A DNA stretch of 8,430 nucleotides, taken from contig JAQGOE010000147.1 in NCBI GenBank assembly GCA_028293725.1, positions 1-8,430 of the forward strand, in the 5' to 3' direction. This DNA is from Gammaproteobacteria bacterium. GTDB lineage: Bacteria; Pseudomonadota; Gammaproteobacteria; Steroidobacterales; Steroidobacteraceae. The notes under the pieces were generated by a model. The model had not been told where the DNA came from, made no database searches, and saw only the letters and a program-made list of their open reading frames with translations. Shown here one piece after another: positions 1 through 7,165 of the stretch; positions within the stretch are counted from its first letter, which is position 1; every line of letters begins with the position of its first letter. The translations under genes and the position numbers were made by a program.

Positions 1-2
1 AA

Positions 3-827
3 ATAGTTTTGGCGCCCGCTGATGCCCAACTTCCGGATCACGACAAGTACCAAACTGGTCGCTCGTACAGACACCCGGACTTAAGGTTGTCCGTGTCATA
101 CGAGAATGAAGACTACAACGAGTGGTCCGATCTGAATCGGGAGATCGCCAAAGCTGTCGCTGGAAATCCTGATGTTCAGGCTGTTCTTGCTGGGCTACCG
201 CATTTAGAACACGAAGAGCAACGCAAGCACCATTTTCTATGCCGCCTGATTCTGCAAAACAGGCTTGCGAAGAGTACGGGTGCAACTCTGATTGGAAACG
301 CTGCTTTCCATCGAATTTCCGCGTTGGCTGCGCCGACCATTGTTTCAGTAACAGGATCAGAACACAAACCAGCGGAGGCGGAGCCGCAAAATTTAGGAAT
401 ATCAGAAAGATTGCTTGATGTTGTGGGACTTAATTTCTCGCCAGACAATCTTGAGGTATTCGCTGCCATCAGAGAATCCAAAGACATAACAACCTATGCA
501 ACTGCCTTCCGCGAAGCACTTGTCTCCGCTGCTGCATCGCCGTCTGAGCTTGAAACTAAATTTCTGCAGCTAATGAGGGACGCTATGGAATCGGAAGACG
601 TGGCGAGGAGGGTTTCGGGCGGCTTGTCGACAGCGGGCTCCGTGCTGGAGGTGGCTGGCCTCGTACCTGTAATCGGGACAGTCGCCGGAGCTCTCGGCAT
701 AGGCACCGACGCGGGAAAGCGCGTGGCTGATAAGCGCGCGGAAGGTAAGTCGTGGTATTTGCTCGGTACCAAGATGCAGGAAGTTGGGATACGAGATCGC
801 CTGAAGAGACTACAGCCCCGCACATAA
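3..827 (+). CDS. Hypothetical protein with C-terminal hydrophobic Gly/Ala segment; 5' end probably cut by window edge
   Basis: I do not recognise this protein. The frame is open from the first complete codon (position 3) to a TAA at 825-827. The first possible start is a TTG at 9 with no Shine-Dalgarno sequence before it, so the gene probably begins outside the window. Counting from that TTG, residues 1-200 are hydrophilic and mainly helical in look, rich in Glu, Asp, Arg and His (for example HLEHEEQRKHH at 65-75). Residues about 203-236 form a Gly/Ala/Val-rich hydrophobic stretch (core VAGLVPVIGTVAGALGIG), followed by a basic tail (GKRVADKRAEGK, then RDRLKRLQPRT at the end). Such a segment could insert into or lie on a membrane, but this is inference. 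No signal peptide or known catalytic motif is visible. The DNA is clearly more A+T-rich than the operon downstream, and codons such as TTA, AGA and ATA occur, which suggests acquisition by transfer. It runs in the same direction as the HNH gene, about 300 nt away. That it is a real gene is likely; its function is unknown. Confidence 0.65.
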   Translation: MVLAPADAQLPDHDKYQTGRSYRHPDLRLSVSYENEDYNEWSDLNREIAKAVAGNPDVQAVLAGLPHLEHEEQRKHHFLCRLILQNRLAKSTGATLIGNAAFHRISALAAPTIVSVTGSEHKPAEAEPQNLGISERLLDVVGLNFSPDNLEVFAAIRESKDITTYATAFREALVSAAASPSELETKFLQLMRDAMESEDVARRVSGGLSTAGSVLEVAGLVPVIGTVAGALGIGTDAGKRVADKRAEGKSWYLLGTKMQEVGIRDRLKRLQPRT

Positions 828-1084
828 GTAAAAATCGTGATCTGCCATGGCGAAGCGTCCGGTTCCAGGCAACCAAATCAGCGCGGTGATGGACCGCTTT
901 TGGCCGTTCAGCGCCTGTTGTGTATGCGCGAGCGATTTAGTCCGTTGGCCGACTTCCGCCTCTGCCCTCCAAGAGTCAACACACGGAGGCGTTGCTTCGG
1001 AGCGAGAGCTCGCGCCGGTAGGTGCGCCTGCCATCAATAGGGCGCGATGTGGGCTTTATGTTCGCGCGGCGTTTGTAGTTCGAG

Positions 1085-1090
1085 TAGAAT
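1085..1090 (+). promoter_or_regulatory. Putative -10 element of the HNH gene
   Basis: TAGAAT differs from TATAAT at one base. It lies directly upstream of the LexA box and would place the transcript start at about 1097, inside the box, giving a 5' leader of about 27 nt. No good -35 hexamer is found 16-18 nt upstream (the sequence there is TTCGCGCGG), so the promoter would be weak or depend on another factor. This is inference from position and sequence only. Confidence 0.4.
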
Positions 1091-1109
1091 ACTGTACAGA
1101 TACACAGCC
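1090..1109 (+). promoter_or_regulatory. LexA operator (SOS box) for the HNH gene
   Basis: The core CTGTACAGATACACAG at 1092-1107 has the exact CTGT-N8-ACAG form of the LexA box of Escherichia coli and most gamma- and betaproteobacteria. The full 20-mer matches the E. coli consensus (TACTGTATATATATACAGTA) at 15 of 20 positions, including both half-site tetramers. It directly follows a -10-like hexamer and ends 14 nt before the ATG at 1124, so bound LexA would block transcription initiation. LexA binding is inferred, but position and match agree. Confidence 0.75.
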
Positions 1110-1123
1110 ATCGAGAGACAGTC

Positions 1124-2503
1124 ATGGACGAAGCCTGTGGGCGCGAGAAGCCAGCACTGACGCTGCGTGAGTTGGAAGCTCAAATTACTGAGCTCGCGGG
1201 TCACTTGAACGCGGCGAACTTTCGGTGGTTATCGTTGATCGCCGAGTTCGACCGGCGCCAGGGTTGGTCGGACGGTGCGACGCAGTCTTGTGCGCATTGG
1301 TTGAATTGGCGATGCGGAATCGATCTCGGAGCCGCGCGCGAGAAGGTCCGCGTGGCGCACTCACTGGAGAAGCTGCCGCGGGTCGCCGCGGCCATGGCGC
1401 GTGGAGAGCTGAGCTACTCCAAAGCGCGCGCACTGACGCGCGTCGCCTGCGCGCAGACGGAGGAGTACTTCCTCAGCATCGCCTTACACGGCACCGCTGC
1501 CCATGTCGAGAAGCTGGTGCGGCACTATCGGCGCGCGCAGGAAGCAGAAGAACTCTCTCGGGAAGCCCGCCAGCAGGCCAGCCGAAAGGTGACCTACTTT
1601 TATGACTATGACGGCTCCCTGATCCTGAAGGGCCGGCTGCCGGCCGAGATCGGTGCGCTGGTGGTCAAGGCACTCGATGCGGCGGTGAATGATTCGCCGG
1701 TACGGGACGTTTCCGCGGAAAGTGCGCCGGCACAGCAAGCGGCTGGCGGCGTTGTCGTACAAGCGTCCGACGAGCGGCCCTCGTGGGGAGCTCGGCGTGC
1801 GGATGCATTGGGACGGATCGCGGAGAGTTTTTTGCAGCACGGGGCCGAGGCCCTGAGCTCCGGAGACCGCCAGCAGATCGTCGTGCACGTGGACGTGGAG
1901 ACCCTGCGAGACGGCGGCGCGGGACGCTGTGAGCTTGAGGACGGTCCATCCCTCGCCGTGGAGACCGTGCGTCGCCTGGCGTGCGATGCCAGCATTGTCA
2001 GCGTCGTGGAGAATGAGCAGGGTGAACCGCTCAACATCGGACGCAAGACGCGCAGCGTTCCGCCCGCCATTCGCCGCGCACTCAACGCGCGCGATCGCGG
2101 CTGCCGATTTCCGGGGTGCTCGAATGCGCGGTACGTCGACGCGCATCACATCCAGCACTGGGCTCACGGAGGAGAAACCCGGCTCTCCAACCTTGTCCAG
2201 TTGTGCCGCTTCCACCACCGTCAGGTGCATGAGGGCAGAGTTGTAATCCAGCGCCTCGATGATGGGGCGGTGCGCTTCCTCAGGCCCGACGGCCGGTCTT
2301 TCGATAGTGTTGCTCCCGAGCACACGCGGCCTCTGTCGGACTGGCAGGAATTGCCTGCGGCCAACTACCAGCAGGGGATACACATCGATAAGAACACGGC
2401 GACCACGCGTTGGCGTGGGGAAAAGATGGACTACGAGCTTGCGATCGAGGTCTTGCTCCAGCACGCCAGGCGAACGGCCCGCGTTTCAGCGGAAACGCGT
2501 TGA
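1124..2503 (+). CDS. DUF222 / HNH endonuclease-domain protein (13E12-repeat family), putatively SOS-induced
   Basis: The gene encodes 459 residues. The N-terminal ~270 residues form a helical DUF222-type domain. The C-terminal HNH (beta-beta-alpha metal) nuclease motif spans about residues 317-372: RALNARDRGCRFPGC with Cys327 and Cys332, then DAHHI with His341/His342, HWAHGG, NLVQLC with Asn356 and Cys361, and HH at 364-365. His342, Asn356 and His365 are the likely catalytic and metal-binding residues, and the four Cys/His positions suggest a structural zinc site. A conserved-looking tail, WRGEKMDYELAIEVL, follows. The family is widespread and often multicopy, but its substrate and role are not established; DNA cleavage is inferred from the motif. 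ATG 1124 is chosen because it lies 6 nt after GAGAG (1113-1117) and just downstream of the -10 and LexA box. It is convergent with mdcH, with 56 nt between the stop codons. The gene is intact and shows no frameshift. Confidence 0.9.
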   Translation: MDEACGREKPALTLRELEAQITELAGHLNAANFRWLSLIAEFDRRQGWSDGATQSCAHWLNWRCGIDLGAAREKVRVAHSLEKLPRVAAAMARGELSYSKARALTRVACAQTEEYFLSIALHGTAAHVEKLVRHYRRAQEAEELSREARQQASRKVTYFYDYDGSLILKGRLPAEIGALVVKALDAAVNDSPVRDVSAESAPAQQAAGGVVVQASDERPSWGARRADALGRIAESFLQHGAEALSSGDRQQIVVHVDVETLRDGGAGRCELEDGPSLAVETVRRLACDASIVSVVENEQGEPLNIGRKTRSVPPAIRRALNARDRGCRFPGCSNARYVDAHHIQHWAHGGETRLSNLVQLCRFHHRQVHEGRVVIQRLDDGAVRFLRPDGRSFDSVAPEHTRPLSDWQELPAANYQQGIHIDKNTATTRWRGEKMDYELAIEVLLQHARRTARVSAETR

Positions 2504-2559
2504 CTCGGCGGCTCTGCACTGAAATAAGAAGAGCGTACCGGAAAGCTTCCGTCTCACAC

Positions 2560-3483
2560 TCACGCGAATCGAGCAGCCACGTGCAGTGCGCCTTTGAGCG
2601 TGCTCTGCCCGAGGGCCAATGTCTTCATGTCTGGAAAGGATTCTCTGGCGAGGTCGCTGAGGACGCGACCCGGCGGCATCTCCAGAAAAAGACGACAACC
2701 CAACTCCTCCAGCACGGTCGTCGCGTCGTGCCAGCGGACGGGATGGGCAATGTTACTCGCGAGGTCCTCCGCTACGACGGCGGCAGCTCGTAAGGCCCGC
2801 GCCTTTACGTTACCTACATAGATCAGCCGAGGCTGCTCCAACATCATGCCCGCGAGGGTCGCTCTCAAGGCGACTGCTACCGGCTGGAGGAGCGGGCAGT
2901 GAGAGGGCACGGAAACCTGCAGGCGTTCGGCCTTGCGCGCACCGACTACTCTGGCGATTTCCAGCAGTCTTTCCATGCCTGCATCGGAGCCTGCGATGAC
3001 TATCTGGCGGGACGCGTTGATGTTAGCTACATATACGGGGGCCTCGGGCGTATGGACTTTTTCGACGAGCGCTGACACCTGTCCTTCGGTCATTCCGACT
3101 ATGACGGCAAGACCATACCCGGTCGGATAAAGGCCCCTCATCATTTCCGCTCGTTGCCGTACGAGTTGGATCGACTGGGGGAAGGTGAGGACGCCACTGT
3201 GTACCGCGGCCGCAAACGCTCCGACGGAGAGGCCTGCGACGGCCTCGGCCCTGACGCCCTCTTCCGCAAGCGCCCGAGCCGTCGCAACGCCGGCTGTCAG
3301 TAACGCGAGTTGAACGGAGACCGTTGACTGCAGGGCCTCTGCGGAGTCGAGCTCTCGGATATCCCGGTGCAGAGAGTCGCTCGCCTCGTCGAGTGTTTGT
3401 GTTACGACGGGATGGTCGGGGAGACTGTGGAGCATTCCCGGTACCTGGGATCCTTGGCCGGGGAAGAGGAAGGCGATGCTCAT
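2560..3483 (-). CDS. mdcH: Malonyl-CoA:acyl-carrier-protein transacylase of malonate decarboxylase (MdcH)
   Basis: MdcH transfers malonyl from malonyl-CoA to the thiol of the MdcC prosthetic group, priming the decarboxylase cycle in the cytoplasm. The 307-residue product is a FabD-type acyltransferase: FPGQGSQ at 7-13, the nucleophile motif GLSVGAF with Ser86, the substrate-carboxylate arginine in QRAEMM (Arg111), the catalytic histidine in SVPSHCPLL (His195), and a NIAHPVRW motif near residue 245. The length is normal for the family. A GTG nine bases further upstream (3492) is in frame, but ATG 3483 is preferred: it overlaps the mdcG stop as ATGA, as at other junctions in the operon, and has a weak GGGG 3 nt upstream. 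It is the last mdc gene seen on this strand, and its stop faces the HNH gene. Confidence 0.93.
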   Translation of the reverse strand: MSIAFLFPGQGSQVPGMLHSLPDHPVVTQTLDEASDSLHRDIRELDSAEALQSTVSVQLALLTAGVATARALAEEGVRAEAVAGLSVGAFAAAVHSGVLTFPQSIQLVRQRAEMMRGLYPTGYGLAVIVGMTEGQVSALVEKVHTPEAPVYVANINASRQIVIAGSDAGMERLLEIARVVGARKAERLQVSVPSHCPLLQPVAVALRATLAGMMLEQPRLIYVGNVKARALRAAAVVAEDLASNIAHPVRWHDATTVLEELGCRLFLEMPPGRVLSDLARESFPDMKTLALGQSTLKGALHVAARFA

Positions 3484-4172
3484 GTGCCCCACGGATCTGC
3501 GCCGAGCGCCGCGCCCGATGCGGTACGCAAAAGAATTGGAGCGGGGGCTCGACTCGCATACTCCACCAAAGAGAAGCCGCAGATCGGCGTCTCCACGCGA
3601 ATGTCGACCGGCGAGGGAAGTCCTTGCGTGGAGTCGCGGAGCAGCCTGGCTTCGTTAACGGTCATCCGTTCGTTAGCATAGATCACCACATCCAGGTCAC
3701 TTTGCGGGGTCACGATGCGCCGGCCGGTGGCCAACTCGAAGCCGACACTCCCACCGGGTCCCCACACGGAATCCAAAGCTTTCCAACGCTGTGCCAGAAG
3801 AGACAACGTCCGCAAGGCCGGAATCGAGTCCGCGCGCGACAAGACCGTGGCTGGGGGTGCCAAGGCTGCGGGTGCGTGCGGCGGCACAGACGTGGTCGCG
3901 GCTGCCATGGTCAGCTCTGCCGCGCGACCCAGAAGTCTCTGCGGCGTCAGGGCTTCCTTCACGTGACTTGGATGACAGCCGCCGGCCCAACGTTCGTTTC
4001 GGTGCGCCCCACGCACACCTATCGAAATTTCCTGGTCCGATACTGGACCGCGACGCACGACCACAAATGGAGTTTGTCGCAGAGTTTCCGCGACCCACGC
4101 CGGTACCGATGAATGCGCCTGCAAAAATCGCTCCGCGTCGATCTCCAGCAAGTCATGTATTCGGGCCGGCAT
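3480..4172 (-). CDS. mdcG: Phosphoribosyl-dephospho-CoA transferase (holo-ACP synthase of malonate decarboxylase)
   Basis: MdcG transfers the 2'-(5''-phosphoribosyl)-3'-dephospho-CoA group from the triphosphate precursor made by MdcB onto the serine of MdcC. The 230-residue protein has the usual family features: RIHDLLEI at the N-terminus, GPGGSVGFELATG at 138-150, and the nucleotidyltransferase motif SDLDVV with Asp159 and Asp161, which correspond to the paired aspartates needed for activity in the Klebsiella enzyme. The frame is open far upstream into mdcF (to 4625), but homology begins only at MPARIHDLLE, so ATG 4172 is used. It lies 8 nt after the mdcF stop and has no Shine-Dalgarno sequence, so it may depend on reinitiation. 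It overlaps mdcH by 4 nt. Confidence 0.9.
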   Translation of the reverse strand: MPARIHDLLEIDAERFLQAHSSVPAWVAETLRQTPFVVVRRGPVSDQEISIGVRGAHRNERWAGGCHPSHVKEALTPQRLLGRAAELTMAAATTSVPPHAPAALAPPATVLSRADSIPALRTLSLLAQRWKALDSVWGPGGSVGFELATGRRIVTPQSDLDVVIYANERMTVNEARLLRDSTQGLPSPVDIRVETPICGFSLVEYASRAPAPILLRTASGAALGADPWGT

Positions 4173-4180
4173 GAGGGGCG

Positions 4181-5128
4181 CTACTGAAGGTGGCTCGCGA
4201 GCACGATCCACCCAGCCAGTGTAAAGACGCCCACCAGGGTACTGGCAATGAGACTCGAGCTCGCGATCTCCGGAGTGGCATCGAAACTCTTCCCAAAGAC
4301 GATTCCAAAGAAGCCGCAGGGAATCGCACTGATCAAAACCACGTAGCGTGTCTGTTCGAGAGGCAGTCCCATCACACGTGCCGCTCCGAGACATAGGGCC
4401 GGTTGTAGCAATGTCTTGCCGAACACGGACCATCCCACGCTCCAACTCAGGTTGAAACGCTGCGCGGACACGACCAGTCCGGTCAGAAATAGCGCCGCCC
4501 CGGCAGTCGCGGTCCCGAAGATGGCGAGACTCTTGTCGACATAGCTCGGCACGGCGAGGTTCACCGCGACAATGAGCACACCCAGTATCGGTGCCCAGAC
4601 TATCGGCCTTCTGACAGCCCGCCATAACGAGATGCGGATGCGCGCCAGCGTCGACAGATGGTCGTGAGATCCGGTGTTGCTTTCAAGGATCGCGAGAGTT
4701 ATTGGAGAGATCGTGACGGCACCCACGGCGATGGCAATAGATACACTGACAGAGGATCCGTTGCCGTAAACTGCCGGGAGAAGCGGGATACCGATGGCAG
4801 CGGCGTTCGGAAATGCCAGGGTCAGCGACAAGACAGAGCTGTCCGCGGCACTGAGTTTACCGAGACGGCGCGCCGAAAAGTACATCAGCGCATAGATCGC
4901 CAGGTACACGGCGCCCAACACCAGGGCGACCTTGCTCTGTCCCCACAGGAGCGGATGCGGAGCCCGCACGATGGTGGTGAACAAGGCGCAGGGAACGGCA
5001 AAACTCATTACAAATGTGATGAGTGTCCGCAGGTCGTTGTTGTCTACTACCTTGCGCAGACCAGCCACATAGCCGAGCAGCAGACCCGCAAAGACGGGGA
5101 CGAGGGAATTCGCGAGAATCTCAACCAT
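4181..5128 (-). CDS. mdcF: AEC-family permease, probable malonate transporter (MdcF)
   Basis: The 315-residue hydrophobic protein has about ten predicted membrane helices (roughly 4-23, 34-56, 66-85, 98-121, 128-149, 176-196, 203-222, 232-252, 262-280, 291-311). It shows auxin-efflux-carrier family marks: FAVPCALF at 43-50, LAFPNAAAIGIPLL at 104-117 and IPCGFFGIVFG at 269-279. Its place between mdcE and mdcG matches mdcF in the Klebsiella mdc cluster, so malonate uptake is the likely role; transport direction and substrate are inferred from context. ATG 5128 begins 8 nt after the mdcE stop, and no Shine-Dalgarno sequence is visible upstream, so translation probably relies on coupling to mdcE. 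Pseudomonas-type operons use the unrelated mdcLM transporter instead. Confidence 0.88.
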   Translation of the reverse strand: MVEILANSLVPVFAGLLLGYVAGLRKVVDNNDLRTLITFVMSFAVPCALFTTIVRAPHPLLWGQSKVALVLGAVYLAIYALMYFSARRLGKLSAADSSVLSLTLAFPNAAAIGIPLLPAVYGNGSSVSVSIAIAVGAVTISPITLAILESNTGSHDHLSTLARIRISLWRAVRRPIVWAPILGVLIVAVNLAVPSYVDKSLAIFGTATAGAALFLTGLVVSAQRFNLSWSVGWSVFGKTLLQPALCLGAARVMGLPLEQTRYVVLISAIPCGFFGIVFGKSFDATPEIASSSLIASTLVGVFTLAGWIVLASHLQ

Positions 5129-5136
5129 GTCGCGGG

Positions 5137-5979
5137 TCAGGAGCCCGTCTGACCGGCTTCCTCACGCCACTGCGTTTCGAGCAACGCACGCGTCCGGATG
5201 GTGGCTCGCCTCGTGTCCCGTGCTTCCTTCGACTCCAACCGGCTACGAAGATCCCACGGGCTACGGCGAGCGTCCTCGATCGCGGCTAGCAGTTCGTCCC
5301 GGACCTTGCCGGTTTCAGTTTCCGAAGGATGATCGGGATCCTCGACGTGCAGCAGTTTGTGGAGCAGGCCGAGCCTGGCAAAATCTCTTACATCGTAGGA
5401 CAGAGGTGGAATGGTCTTGCCGAGCTTGTCGAGATTCTCCACCGACCGCCGTGTAATCCGTGCCGCTGCCTCCTTATGCATGGCATGGATCATGACGCCG
5501 TCATCGTCGAATGCCAGTATTCGGTTCGCCTGGTAACCATGAGTTAGAAACCCTCCGGAAAACGCATGGCCAACGACCAGCGCAATCACGGGATGTCCCG
5601 CGAGCCGGGCCGAACCGTACGCGTCGGCCGCAGCAGCCGCGGCAAGAAATATTGCCGCTGTCTCCTCACGTCGGCCATAGGCCTGACTCTTCACATCGAC
5701 GATTGCGATGACCGGCCGCTTGACTGTGTTCCGATCCTCGTCAATGACTTCGCGCACCCGTGTTGCAAGCGTGTAGGCTTCTTCCAAACCCACCTCTCCA
5801 TGACGAGCGCACGGGAAGCGCGCCTGCGGATCGGGTACGACACACAGGAATCTTGCAGGCCTGTTGCCGATCGAAGCGTCGGCCGTCAGCACGGATCGAG
5901 GGTCGCCCGTCATCGGTGACACATTGCCCGTGAGAGCGCGGAACCACGCAGTGCCTCGAGCTCCGGTGTGTTCGCTCAT
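5137..5979 (-). CDS. mdcE: Malonate decarboxylase gamma subunit (MdcE)
   Basis: MdcE pairs with MdcD to form the carboxyltransferase-like decarboxylase that releases CO2 from malonyl-S-MdcC. The 280-residue protein has the crotonase/carboxyltransferase fold signatures of the family: IVDVKSQAYGRREE at 93-106, VVGHAFSGGFLTHG at 135-148 (oxyanion-hole region) and the diagnostic MHKEAAARITRRSVENLDKLG block at 167-187. Its length is at the long end for the family, mainly because of a polar C-terminal tail. ATG 5979 overlaps the mdcD stop as ATGA and is preceded by GAGGAG at 5993-5988, 8 nt away, a good ribosome binding site. Confidence 0.93.
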   Translation of the reverse strand: MSEHTGARGTAWFRALTGNVSPMTGDPRSVLTADASIGNRPARFLCVVPDPQARFPCARHGEVGLEEAYTLATRVREVIDEDRNTVKRPVIAIVDVKSQAYGRREETAAIFLAAAAAADAYGSARLAGHPVIALVVGHAFSGGFLTHGYQANRILAFDDDGVMIHAMHKEAAARITRRSVENLDKLGKTIPPLSYDVRDFARLGLLHKLLHVEDPDHPSETETGKVRDELLAAIEDARRSPWDLRSRLESKEARDTRRATIRTRALLETQWREEAGQTGS

Positions 5980-6875
5980 GACCGCTGCTCCTCACCGGTG
6001 GAGATTCCACCCGCGACGCTGTCGCCCGCGCCCCATTGCGCTCGAAGCTCTTTGGGGTCGAATTGCCGCGCCGGATCGAGTGCTTCGATACGCTTGCGAT
6101 AGAGCGCTACTTGCGAACTTCTGTGCACCGTCGGAACGCCCTTCGCGATAAATTTCCGGATAGCCGCTCCAACCTGTTGAGTATCGTCGTCGACGAGCGC
6201 ATCGGCGAGGCCGGTGGCGTAACGCTGCTCGCCGCCGTGGATGGCCCAGATGAGCGCTCGATCACTCGCGTCGAACTCATCGATACCGGATTCCTGCTCG
6301 ATCACCTCAGGACCGTTCAGTCCCAAACGCGCCTCCCGAGTCATGACAATGTAGCTCGAGAGCCCGGCGGCTAGGGACATTCCTCCAAAGCAGCCTACCG
6401 TGCCGGCGACAACACTGATGACCGGAGCGTAGCGCCGCAGGGCCAGAATGGCCGCCATGATTTCCGCGATGGCCGCGAGACCAAGATTGGCCTCCTGCAA
6501 ACGCACACCGCCTGTCTCGAGCAACAGCACTGCGGCGGTCGATACGCCTCTCTCGCTGTCGGCGCACGCCAGGTCTAGCGCCGCCGTCAGTTTGGCGCCG
6601 GAGACCTCGCCCATGCTACCGCCCTGAAACGCGCCCTCGAGGGCCACCACAACGGCCGGTCGACCCGATATTTTTCCTTTCATGACGACGCAACCGTCGT
6701 CGGACTGTGGCGTCACACCTTGCAGCGGCAACCAGGGCGACTCGACTCGGTCGAACGGGCCGACTAACTCTCGCGCAGTTTCCGCGTCGAAGAGTGCTTT
6801 TGCCCGTTCGCGCGCCTGGAGCTCGATGAAACTCTGTCGGTTGATGAAGGCCAGGTCGTCTCTTACGGCGCTCAT
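5976..6875 (-). CDS. mdcD: Malonate decarboxylase beta subunit (MdcD)
   Basis: MdcD is the catalytic partner of MdcE, acting on malonyl bound to MdcC. Its 299 residues show the acetyl-CoA-carboxylase beta-like carboxyltransferase fold: N-terminal SFIELQARERAKALFD, GAFQGGSMGEVSGAK at 81-95, ETGGVRLQEANLGL at 120-133, GTVGCFGGMSLAAGL at 158-172 (oxyanion-hole glycines) and NGPEVIEQESGIDEFD at 187-202. The length is normal for the family. ATG 6875 overlaps the mdcC stop by ATGA and follows GGAGG at 6890-6886 with a spacing of 10 nt. It overlaps mdcE by 4 nt, consistent with equal production of the two subunits. Confidence 0.94.
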   Translation of the reverse strand: MSAVRDDLAFINRQSFIELQARERAKALFDAETARELVGPFDRVESPWLPLQGVTPQSDDGCVVMKGKISGRPAVVVALEGAFQGGSMGEVSGAKLTAALDLACADSERGVSTAAVLLLETGGVRLQEANLGLAAIAEIMAAILALRRYAPVISVVAGTVGCFGGMSLAAGLSSYIVMTREARLGLNGPEVIEQESGIDEFDASDRALIWAIHGGEQRYATGLADALVDDDTQQVGAAIRKFIAKGVPTVHRSSQVALYRKRIEALDPARQFDPKELRAQWGAGDSVAGGISTGEEQRS

Positions 6876-7165
6876 AACTCGCTCACCTCCACGGCCTGCT
6901 CCAGACGCAACTGAACACTGCCAGGGGTTGCTCCGGCGTCATTGATCTCGATACGCACAGCGCCGTCGTACCCGGAAAAGAATCGATCCAACACGGCTTT
7001 CCAGGTCTCTCGAAAGCCGTCCACGCTCGTACGGATGAGGACGTGCGAGCTGTTGCCCTCGGTGGGCTCGAGCAGCACCTCGAGATCGCCGGAGCCCACG
7101 ACGCCGACATGGGCTCTGCCGGATACTTGGCGCTTCGCCGGATAGTCGAACTCAATGCGTTCCAT
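6872..7165 (-). CDS. mdcC: Malonate decarboxylase acyl carrier protein, delta subunit (MdcC)
   Basis: MdcC is the small acyl carrier that holds acetyl or malonyl on a 2'-(5''-phosphoribosyl)-3'-dephospho-CoA arm. The product is 97 residues, as usual for the family. The attachment serine is Ser25 in VGVVGSGDLEVLLEP, the same position as the modified serine of Klebsiella MdcC. The frame stays open upstream to an ATG at 7300 (45 more residues, including basic LPKA repeats), but those upstream starts lack ribosome binding sites. ATG 7165 has an ideal AAGGAGG (7178-7172) at 6 nt and matches where the family begins, so it is the start. The gene overlaps the end of mdcB by 14 nt and mdcD by 4 nt. 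Confidence 0.93.
   Translation of the reverse strand: MERIEFDYPAKRQVSGRAHVGVVGSGDLEVLLEPTEGNSSHVLIRTSVDGFRETWKAVLDRFFSGYDGAVRIEINDAGATPGSVQLRLEQAVEVSEL

Larger units (their letters stand above)
828..1123. other. Intergenic stretch without a supported gene
   Basis: These ~296 bases separate the unknown gene from the HNH gene. Short open frames exist on both strands (plus from ATG 847, running past 1124 in another frame; minus from 1037 to 810), but neither has a Shine-Dalgarno sequence or recognisable protein content. A GCGCC/GGCGC inverted repeat (1024-1028 with 1041-1045) has no T-run after it and does not look like a terminator. The right end carries the promoter and LexA box of the HNH gene. 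The part around 888-905 (GACCGCTTTTGGCCG) resembles intergenic sequence I have an impression of seeing in other proteobacteria, but this is unverified. Confidence 0.5.

Noticed and set aside
1024..1045. GCGCC/GGCGC hairpin as terminator of the left-hand gene
   Set aside because: It lies almost 200 nt after the stop codon and lacks a T-run.
847..1170. Short plus-strand open frame before the HNH gene
   Set aside because: It has no Shine-Dalgarno sequence, runs through the promoter, LexA box and start of the HNH gene in another frame, and has an unlikely composition.
1484..2464. Long minus-strand open frame (326 codons) opposite the HNH gene
   Set aside because: It is a shadow of a GC-rich gene: the plus-strand frame has clear DUF222 and HNH motifs, and the antisense product shows no recognisable motif.
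2539..2551. Small inverted repeat CGGAA-AGC-TTCCG between the convergent genes as a terminator
   Set aside because: The stem is only 5 bp and there is no T-run immediately after it on either strand; the T-rich stretch on the minus strand begins several bases later. It is too weak to call.
3324..4112. Plus-strand open frame (262 codons) opposite mdcG and mdcH
   Set aside because: The opposite strand encodes two clearly recognised enzymes; this frame has no ribosome binding site or protein motif.
4173..4625. Upstream extension of the mdcG frame giving a 381-residue product
   Set aside because: The extension overlaps mdcF, reads as non-protein-like sequence, and MdcG family similarity begins at MPARIHDLLE.
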